Shown: positions 5,647 to 9,872 of the stretch, piece after piece
Position numbering within the stretch: the stretch's first letter is position 1
How the letters are laid out: the number at the start of each line of letters is the position of its first letter
Assembly: GCA_025355115.1 (NCBI GenBank)
Contig: JANXLO010000310.1
Location: forward strand, 1-9,872
DNA from: Chthonomonadaceae bacterium
GTDB lineage: Bacteria > Armatimonadota > Chthonomonadetes > Chthonomonadales > Chthonomonadaceae
DNA length: 9,872 nucleotides
Reading direction: 5' to 3'
Notes under the pieces: model-generated
What the model saw: only the letters and a program-made list of their open reading frames with translations
Databases searched by the model: none
Told to the model about the DNA's origin: nothing
Made by a program: the position numbers and the translations under genes

Positions 5647-7275
5647 CTACCACACCTCCACTTCGCTCCACCGGATCGTCCGGGCGCGCATGTCCGAGTC
5701 GGCCTGCCGGGCTGTCCTCCCTCCAGGCAGGAGTATCTCCGTCGGCAGCGTCTGCGGGCAGAAGAGCAGTGCCAGGGCGTCGGCCCGGTCGGGCGAGGTA
5801 AGGCCGCGCCGCCTCATCTCGTTCTTGCTCTCGATCTGTATCTGGCCTGTGGAGGTGAATCCGTAGCGCAGCCCGGAAAGCTGCGCGGCCAGTGTCTCGT
5901 CGCGAGGGACGGCGATCTGCCCGGTTCGAAACCTCTCTCGCAGCATCCAGTACGTCTGCGCCCTCAGGTTCAGATACTGGCTGCCCTCGTGCGCGCCGAG
6001 CGGCCGAGCGCCGAAATTGATCGGGATCAGTCCCGCCAGCCCCAATTGGCTCAGCCTGTCCACGACGCCTGCGCCTACACCCACCTCGTCCACCGTCACC
6101 ATGTCGGCGTGCTCCTCCCGCGCCATCTCCTGCACCCGCTCCGCCACCTCCATTGTGTCCCTTCCCCGCAGGACGCGCAGGTGCGTCACCCTATCGCCGC
6201 GCCGCACGGCCATGACCGTTTCGTCGCTACCGAACCGCGCCACGTCCACCGCGAGCACACACTGCCCTGTCTCGGATTGGCCGACGGCCTCCTGCTTATA
6301 TCTGCTCTGCGCGGCCTCCAGCCAGGGAAGGGCGAACAGGCTGTCGTCCGCGCTCTCCGGGAACTCACCGAGCACCCGTATCCGAAACAGCGCGTTCGGG
6401 CGATAGCGCCTGCCCTCCCACAGCACCGTTCCGGTCTCCGCCTCCTCCACCGGTTCGCACCACTCCGAAATGCGATCCTCCACCGCCTCCCAGGTCACCG
6501 CGCCCGGTATCCAGTCGGGCCGATTCTGCGGCCTTTCTCCCCCGCCCCGTCCAGCCCGCACGTTGGGATGCGCCAGAGCGGAGATCGTGATCGTCTTCCA
6601 CCGGGGCGATTTGAACAGCCCATGAAACCGACCTGCGGGCGTCAGCGGGTTTGAGATCGCCAGCACCCGGTTGTTTCCGCCCACGCAGATGCCCTCGACC
6701 GCGTCCCATATCTCCTCCGGAACGCCGCAGGCCTCATCCAGCACCACCAGCAGATTTTCGGCATGGAACCCCTGAAAACGAACCGGCTCGTCCGTGCTGA
6801 GGCCCATCGCGAAATAGCCCTCCGCCAGCTTGAGTCGCGTCTGGAGCATGGTTCCCTCCAGCCTCAAGCGCGCCGGGTCGGCTTCGGCAGCATACTGAGC
6901 CTTCCGAAACCGTCGTCTTATCTCCTCCCACAGCAGCGTCTCGACCTGCCTCCACGTCGGCGCCGTCGTCAGCACTACGCTCGGACGGAAGCTGTACAGG
7001 AACCAGAGCACCAGATCCGCCGCCAGATAGGTCTTCCCTACTCCGTTCGCCGCCTTCACCGCCACTCGCCGATGCTTGACCAATGCCGCCGCGATCTCCT
7101 CCTGTCCCTCCCACCAGCGCGATCCCAGCACCTCCCGCGCAAACCGGCCCGGCGCGTCCCGGTAGTCCACCGCGATCTTCGCCGCTTCGCCAGCCGACGA
7201 AGCGGGGCGCATCTGCTCAGACGCGCCCCGCTCCTCACCGCCCGTACAGGCGATCCTTTTTTCAGTTTTTCGCAA
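5647..7275 (-). CDS. Phage-type terminase large subunit (ATPase plus nuclease)
   Basis: A 542-residue protein with the full layout of a phage packaging terminase. The N-terminal ATPase has Walker A KAANGVGKT (74-82), TTAPTWRQVE (103-112) after the next strand, Walker B LLVVLDEA (175-182, D180/E181), and a coupling-type ISNPLTPAGRF (207-217). The C-terminal RNase H-like nuclease has acidic residues at D344 (LAVDVARFGSDE), D396 (TVDEVGVGAG) and D496/D499 (SPDRADAL). In phages this motor pumps DNA into the procapsid and cuts concatemers. All key residues are present, so it looks functional. Start: TTG 7273-7275, 5 nt after GAGG within AGGAGAGG; ATG 7212 is an alternative. Oddity: no portal, protease, capsid or tail gene follows; the next gene is a response regulator. 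It may be a prophage remnant, part of a satellite or gene-transfer-agent-like cluster, or a captured gene. Confidence 0.92.
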   Translation of the reverse strand: MRKTEKRIACTGGEERGASEQMRPASSAGEAAKIAVDYRDAPGRFAREVLGSRWWEGQEEIAAALVKHRRVAVKAANGVGKTYLAADLVLWFLYSFRPSVVLTTAPTWRQVETLLWEEIRRRFRKAQYAAEADPARLRLEGTMLQTRLKLAEGYFAMGLSTDEPVRFQGFHAENLLVVLDEACGVPEEIWDAVEGICVGGNNRVLAISNPLTPAGRFHGLFKSPRWKTITISALAHPNVRAGRGGGERPQNRPDWIPGAVTWEAVEDRISEWCEPVEEAETGTVLWEGRRYRPNALFRIRVLGEFPESADDSLFALPWLEAAQSRYKQEAVGQSETGQCVLAVDVARFGSDETVMAVRRGDRVTHLRVLRGRDTMEVAERVQEMAREEHADMVTVDEVGVGAGVVDRLSQLGLAGLIPINFGARPLGAHEGSQYLNLRAQTYWMLRERFRTGQIAVPRDETLAAQLSGLRYGFTSTGQIQIESKNEMRRRGLTSPDRADALALLFCPQTLPTEILLPGGRTARQADSDMRARTIRWSEVEVW

Positions 7276-7280
7276 CTCTT

Positions 7281-7288
7281 CCTCTCCT
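7281..7288 (-). promoter_or_regulatory. Shine-Dalgarno supporting the TTG start of the terminase
   Basis: On the minus strand AGGAGAGG lies 5 nt before TTG 7275. It supports the longer protein over the internal ATG at 7212, whose upstream sequence has no comparable site. Confidence 0.6.
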
Positions 7289-7328
7289 ATCCTTTCCTAT
7301 TCAGGGGCCAGCTCGCTCCGCTCTCGTT

Positions 7329-7360
7329 TGACAGGCATTCAGCCTGCCCCCTGCTTGTCA
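7329..7360. repeat. Imperfect inverted repeat upstream of the terminase
   Basis: TGACAGGCA (7329-7337) matches the reverse complement of TGCTTGTCA (7352-7360) with one mismatch, and a nested CAGGC-ATTCA-GCCTG (7332-7346) can form an alternative small stem. It lies in the 167-bp gap between the HTH/zinc gene and the terminase, where an operator or attenuator would sit. No T tract follows on the minus strand, so it is not an obvious terminator. Function is unproven. Confidence 0.35.
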
Positions 7361-7392
7361 CACCGCGCAACCCCACGGCGACGGCAATGCGA

Positions 7393-7446
7393 TCAGCTCG
7401 CACTCAGTCTAAATCCGCTAAATCCTGGTTCAGACACTCCCTTCAT
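7393..7446 (-). CDS. 17-codon ORF overlapping the HTH/zinc gene stop (ATGA)
   Basis: The ATG at 7444-7446 overlaps the TGA of the HTH/zinc gene by the classic ATGA, with AGGGGAAAG directly upstream. The frame reads MKGVSEPGFSGFRLSAS and stops. It may be a small coupled peptide, the remnant of a gene that once lay between the two, or a chance frame. No family is recognised. Confidence 0.25.
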   Translation of the reverse strand: MKGVSEPGFSGFRLSAS

Positions 7447-8093
7447 ACTTTCCCCTGTTCCCGGCTGCGCTCGGCGCGCTCGCGGTGGAGGGCGTCCCGG
7501 CAGCCCTGCGAGCAGTAGGGGCCGATTCCCAATCCCCAGGGGAACTCCTCGCGGCAGCGAGGGCAGAAGACGCGACGCCAGGTGGGGCGATTGCGCGAGC
7601 CGGGGCGGCGGTAGATGGCGTGACGGCTGAAGGCGGCGAAGCCGAGATTGAGCGCATCGTGGCACTTGTGGAGCGCCGAGCGCAGGGCACGGGAGACCCG
7701 CCACTGCTCGGGCCCTCCCAGCACGGCGGCCCAGTGCGTCCCCGTCTCCTGCTGCGTCCAGCCCAGCATCCATCCGCGCAGGCAGGCGCGTTCCAAACGA
7801 GTGAGAGTCGTCATGCTCGCCAAAAACCGCACTTCGTCCAGCAGCGACTGCGAGGGCCTGCGCTCCAGAAGCTCCTCCAGAGCCTCCGTCAGCGACGACC
7901 AGTGCCGAACGCTCTGTACACGCAGCCGCGCCTCGGTGTAGGCCGGATAGTCCGGGGAGGCGGGGACCTTGCGCAGCATTGCGTCCGCCATCTCCTCCTT
8001 CTCCTCCTCCTGCTTCCAGTTGCCGCAGCAGTGCCCGTTCGCCTTCTCCTGCGCTGAAGCCGCTCCGTATCCCTGCTCATCTCGCCTCTGCAT
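7443..8093 (-). CDS. HTH plus four-cysteine zinc-site protein, possible late regulator or terminase partner
   Basis: A 216-residue protein not assigned to a named family. Residues 97-148 resemble a sigma-70 region 4-type helix-turn-helix (LTRLERACLRGWMLGWTQQE, then RVSRALRSALHK). The C-terminus has a zinc site: C177-P-R-C180 and C194-S-Q-G-C198. The N-terminal 40 residues are charged and poorly ordered. Start: ATG 8093 has AGGAGG (8102-8107) 8 nt upstream; the inner ATG 7991 abuts its AAGGAG and is less likely. The gene is first in its unit, behind the promoter at 8149-8177, and precedes the terminase by 167 bp. In many phages that position holds the small terminase subunit or a RinA/ArpU-type late activator with a region-4-like HTH; either role fits, and this is inference from fold and position. 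Confidence 0.7.
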   Translation of the reverse strand: MQRRDEQGYGAASAQEKANGHCCGNWKQEEEKEEMADAMLRKVPASPDYPAYTEARLRVQSVRHWSSLTEALEELLERRPSQSLLDEVRFLASMTTLTRLERACLRGWMLGWTQQETGTHWAAVLGGPEQWRVSRALRSALHKCHDALNLGFAAFSRHAIYRRPGSRNRPTWRRVFCPRCREEFPWGLGIGPYCSQGCRDALHRERAERSREQGKV

Positions 8094-8141
8094 TGAAAAA
8101 TCCTCCTGCCCCGCCTCTTCGCCATATAGATAGACAAGTTT

Positions 8142-8155
8142 CTACATTAGTGTAG
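8142..8155. promoter_or_regulatory. Small palindrome overlapping the -10 element
   Basis: CTACA-TTAG-TGTAG is a perfect 5-bp inverted repeat that covers the -10 hexamer (8149-8154, TACACT on the minus strand). A regulator bound here would block polymerase. It is short enough that chance cannot be excluded. Confidence 0.35.
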
Positions 8156-8177
8156 CAGAGTGTTGACGATTTGTCAA
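8149..8177 (-). promoter_or_regulatory. Sigma-70 promoter for the HTH/terminase unit
   Basis: On the minus strand a perfect -35 TTGACA (8172-8177) and a -10 TACACT (8149-8154) are separated by exactly 17 bp. Transcription would start near 8142, giving a leader of about 50 nt before ATG 8093. It lies just downstream of the terminator of the preceding unit, which is where a new promoter is expected. Confidence 0.8.
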
Positions 8178-8179
8178 CA
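8161..8179. promoter_or_regulatory. Palindromic operator candidate overlapping the -35 element
   Basis: TGTTGAC and GTCAACA form a perfect 7-bp inverted repeat around a 5-bp centre. It covers the whole -35 hexamer of the minus-strand promoter, the usual place for a dimeric repressor site. The HTH protein encoded just downstream is a candidate for autoregulation, by inference only. Confidence 0.5.
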
Positions 8180-8188
8180 GAACGACGC

Positions 8189-8219
8189 AAAAAAACGCCC
8201 GACTGAGAGATCAGTCGGG
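8189..8219 (-). terminator. Rho-independent terminator of the protease/B-box unit
   Basis: CCCGACTGA (8198-8206) and TCAGTCGGG (8211-8219) form a perfect 9-bp stem with a GAGA loop. On the minus strand the stem is followed by CG and then seven T residues (8189-8195 on the plus strand as A). It is a strong intrinsic terminator, about 50 bp after the stop of the B-box gene. Confidence 0.92.
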
Positions 8220-8269
8220 TTCGTTTCCTGTAGGTCAAGTGGTCGAAACTGCTCTGGGCAGACGCTCGA

Positions 8270-9121
8270 TCAGCTGCCGCTGGCGGCAATGCTGTAGGCC
8301 CATCGGCAGCCGATGAAGAGGAAAAGGGCAGTGAACAGCAGGCTGGAGGGATCATGGTAGAAAAGGATTTCCTTGGGCAGCAGGCTTATGACGGTGAGGA
8401 CTACCGCCATGATGCCCGCTCCTCGGGAGGGAACGCGAGTGCCGAACTTGACTGCCCAACCGACGAGGAACCCCAGACCGAGCGCCATGTAGCCGATGGA
8501 AAAGTGAGTGGCATAGACGACTCCGACGTAGATGCACGCTCCGACTATAGAGGCGATGAGGCCAAGAATGAAGCCGAGGATATAGTTGCCGGGAGTGATC
8601 GCGGCGGGCGGCGGAGTGAACACCTGCTGGGCCGGCTGCGGAGCGTAAGCACCCTGACCATATTGCTGTTGCTGGCCGGGAAAAGACTGCTGGCCAGGCG
8701 GTGCGCCGTAGGGAGGCTGAGGTGTCGTTGAGGCAGGCTGCGCTGCGCCGTAGGGATTGTAGCCGGGCTGCTGCGGAGGGGACTGAGGGGGGGCGCCGTA
8801 CGGGTTATAGCCGGCCGGGCCAGGGCCAGGCTGCTGGCCATATCCCGGCTGAGCAGGGGGTGCGACTGGCTGATGAGGGGTGAAGTCGAAGGCAGGAAGC
8901 GCGGCGGGCGCGGCAGACGACGGCTGTGCGCTCGGAACTGCTGATGTCGACGGATAGTCCAGTTGAGAGGAGACGCGGGCGCGGATCGCCGCCACGCAGG
9001 TCTGACAGAGCGGCTTGCCCGCGACAATCTGAGTGCAGGCTTCGCAGAGGGGACGCCCGCATTCGGAGCAGGCCGCGGCGGCGGCGCGGTCGGTGTGCAG
9101 CATACAGACTGAATTCGACAA
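8270..9121 (-). CDS. B-box-like zinc, Pro/Gln/Tyr-rich, four-helix membrane protein
   Basis: A 283-residue protein. The N-terminus has a B-box-like zinc-binding pattern C6-x2-H9, C18-x2-C21, C26-x2-C29, C39-x2-C42. Residues about 55-175 are a low-complexity linker rich in Pro, Gln, Gly, Tyr and Ala with two GYNPYGA copies and a PPYGAPP. Four hydrophobic helices follow at about 180-204, 207-227, 234-254 and 259-279. This implies a cytoplasmic zinc head on a flexible arm anchored in the membrane. Such proteins are predicted in several bacterial phyla but their role is unknown; the zinc module may bind protein partners. Start: TTG 9119-9121, because AGGAG (9129-9133) lies 7 nt upstream and the zinc motif follows directly; the longer frame from 9163 has no such site. 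The protease gene lies 50 bp upstream and the terminator at 8189-8219 ends the unit. Confidence 0.82.
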   Translation of the reverse strand: MSNSVCMLHTDRAAAAACSECGRPLCEACTQIVAGKPLCQTCVAAIRARVSSQLDYPSTSAVPSAQPSSAAPAALPAFDFTPHQPVAPPAQPGYGQQPGPGPAGYNPYGAPPQSPPQQPGYNPYGAAQPASTTPQPPYGAPPGQQSFPGQQQQYGQGAYAPQPAQQVFTPPPAAITPGNYILGFILGLIASIVGACIYVGVVYATHFSIGYMALGLGFLVGWAVKFGTRVPSRGAGIMAVVLTVISLLPKEILFYHDPSSLLFTALFLFIGCRWAYSIAASGS

Positions 9122-9128
9122 AGCGGTT

Positions 9129-9133
9129 CTCCT
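9129..9133 (-). promoter_or_regulatory. Shine-Dalgarno deciding the TTG start of the B-box gene
   Basis: AGAGGAGA on the minus strand (AGGAG core at 9129-9133) lies 7 nt before TTG 9121. It selects a start five residues before the first zinc ligand. Confidence 0.7.
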
Positions 9134-9171
9134 CTTGATGAAATCACAAGACGCGGCAAGCAACCCAACAG

Positions 9172-9872
9172 CTAGAAGCGGCGGTGCATGGGAACGAGCT
9201 CATTCAGCCACGTCTGTGCTGTCCAGACTGCTACACCGAGAAAGATCACCAGACCGAGGTAGGCCAGCCCATATGTCCATCGATCCTGCGACCGAACTTT
9301 GAAGTAGGGCTCCTTCGGATAACCTTTCCAGTAGGTGAATATCTGCGGGAGCCCCATCAGCGTGAACATCCAGAACATCGGGTTGCGCCAAAAGAAAAAG
9401 AGGCTGACGATGAGGCCGGGCAGAAGCAGCTTTGGGGAGAAGAGCATGGCGATCCGGCCGCCATCCAGAATCGGAGAGGGAGTGAGATTAAGAAGGTTGA
9501 GGAAAAAGCCAATCCAGGCGAGCGCAAGCCAGAACGGGCTTCCTGTCGCGCCATAGACGATGGCACAAAGCAATGCGCCGAAGGTTCCGGCCACTGGCCC
9601 CATTATGCTGATGTAGGCCGCCTCGGTAATGTTTCGGGTCTGGCTGCGGCTGACGAAGGCTCCCATAAACGGCAGGAAGATCATGGCATTGACCGTGTGG
9701 CCAAGCCGCTTCGTCGCGATCGCGTGGCCCGACTCATGGACGAGAAGAAGAAGCACGAAGCCTACTGCGAATGGCCACCCGAATGCGAAGGAGTAGACGA
9801 GCACGTACAAGATCATCGAACCTGCGGTGAGAAAGAACTTGCCGAAGGTAAGGAACTTCAGTCCGATCAGCA
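9172..9872 (-). CDS. Site-2 protease family (M50) membrane metalloprotease, 5' end missing
   Basis: An intramembrane zinc metalloprotease. The catalytic HESGH lies at 9724-9738 inside a hydrophobic helix (LLLLVHESGHAIA), and the distal zinc ligand is the Asp of NLTPSPILDGG, 91 residues later. GPVAG and about five or six hydrophobic helices complete the M50 layout. The frame is open without a stop to the right edge (18 more codons past the internal ATG at 9816, reading LKFLTFGKFFLTAGS), and that stretch resembles the usual region before the first catalytic helix. The gene therefore starts outside the window, and the 214-residue version is a truncation; 232 residues are visible. The family cleaves transmembrane segments of substrates such as anti-sigma factors. 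The substrate is unknown; the adjacent membrane protein is one candidate. Confidence 0.88.
   Translation of the reverse strand, partial: LIGLKFLTFGKFFLTAGSMILYVLVYSFAFGWPFAVGFVLLLLVHESGHAIATKRLGHTVNAMIFLPFMGAFVSRSQTRNITEAAYISIMGPVAGTFGALLCAIVYGATGSPFWLALAWIGFFLNLLNLTPSPILDGGRIAMLFSPKLLLPGLIVSLFFFWRNPMFWMFTLMGLPQIFTYWKGYPKEPYFKVRSQDRWTYGLAYLGLVIFLGVAVWTAQTWLNELVPMHRRF

Noticed and set aside
5452..6654. 400-codon open frame on the plus strand
   Set aside because: Antisense to the terminase, with a Pro/Arg/His-rich translation lacking domains; the terminase frame carries all expected motifs.
7485..8057. 190-codon open frame on the plus strand
   Set aside because: Antisense to the HTH/zinc gene; poly-Leu stretches come from the Glu/Lys-rich segment on the other strand.
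9172..9816. Complete 214-residue protease starting at 9816
   Set aside because: The frame stays open to the window end with family-like sequence upstream, so this ATG is internal and the gene is cut by the window.
1..9872. tRNA, rRNA, insertion sequence or transposase
   Set aside because: No cloverleaf, rRNA-like stretch, transposase motif or terminal repeat pair with target duplication was recognised by eye.

Overview
The window is GC-rich bacterial DNA with tightly packed genes, Shine-Dalgarno-led starts (including TTG and GTG) and sigma-70-type promoters. No marker gene fixes the taxon. A proline-rich membrane protein with an N-terminal B-box-like zinc domain, HEAT-like membrane proteins and a site-2 protease suggest a lineage such as Armatimonadota, but that is a weak inference.

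Left edge (1-1040): looser, gene-poor sequence. It opens with a perfect 15-bp inverted repeat (1-53), then a small two-helix membrane protein on the plus strand (108-365). A DUF433-family antitoxin-like gene follows on the minus strand (420-704) with no intact partner toxin. Several very short reading frames around it look like leader peptides or decayed gene pieces.

Plus-strand block (1040-5044): an extended -10 promoter and a short leader precede a cytoplasmic Mo/W-bis-MGD oxidoreductase with an N-terminal [4Fe-4S] motif and a probable Mo-ligand cysteine. Two paralogous HEAT-like proteins follow at 43-45 bp spacing. Each has two central membrane helices and a C-terminal tail of repeated LLRP-type motifs. 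The three genes probably form one transcription unit. It ends against a hairpin (5076-5105) whose T tract serves the converging minus-strand unit.

Minus-strand block (8177 down to 5076): a near-consensus sigma-70 promoter overlapped by two small palindromes drives a protein with a sigma-region-4-like HTH and a four-cysteine zinc site. A complete phage-type terminase large subunit follows, with Walker A, Walker B and RNase H-like nuclease acidic residues, and then a stand-alone response-regulator receiver. No portal, capsid, protease or tail genes are present, so the terminase is an orphan in this window.

Right edge (9872 down to 8189, minus strand): a site-2 protease family membrane metalloprotease, cut by the window end, followed 50 bp later by a B-box-like zinc, Pro/Gln/Tyr-rich, four-helix membrane protein that starts at TTG. 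The pair ends in a clear rho-independent terminator (8189-8219), immediately before the promoter of the HTH/terminase unit.

The best leads for something undescribed are the paired HEAT/TM proteins with LLRP tails behind a molybdoenzyme, and the orphan terminase with an HTH/zinc partner and a receiver domain. Neither can be called a new system from this window alone.
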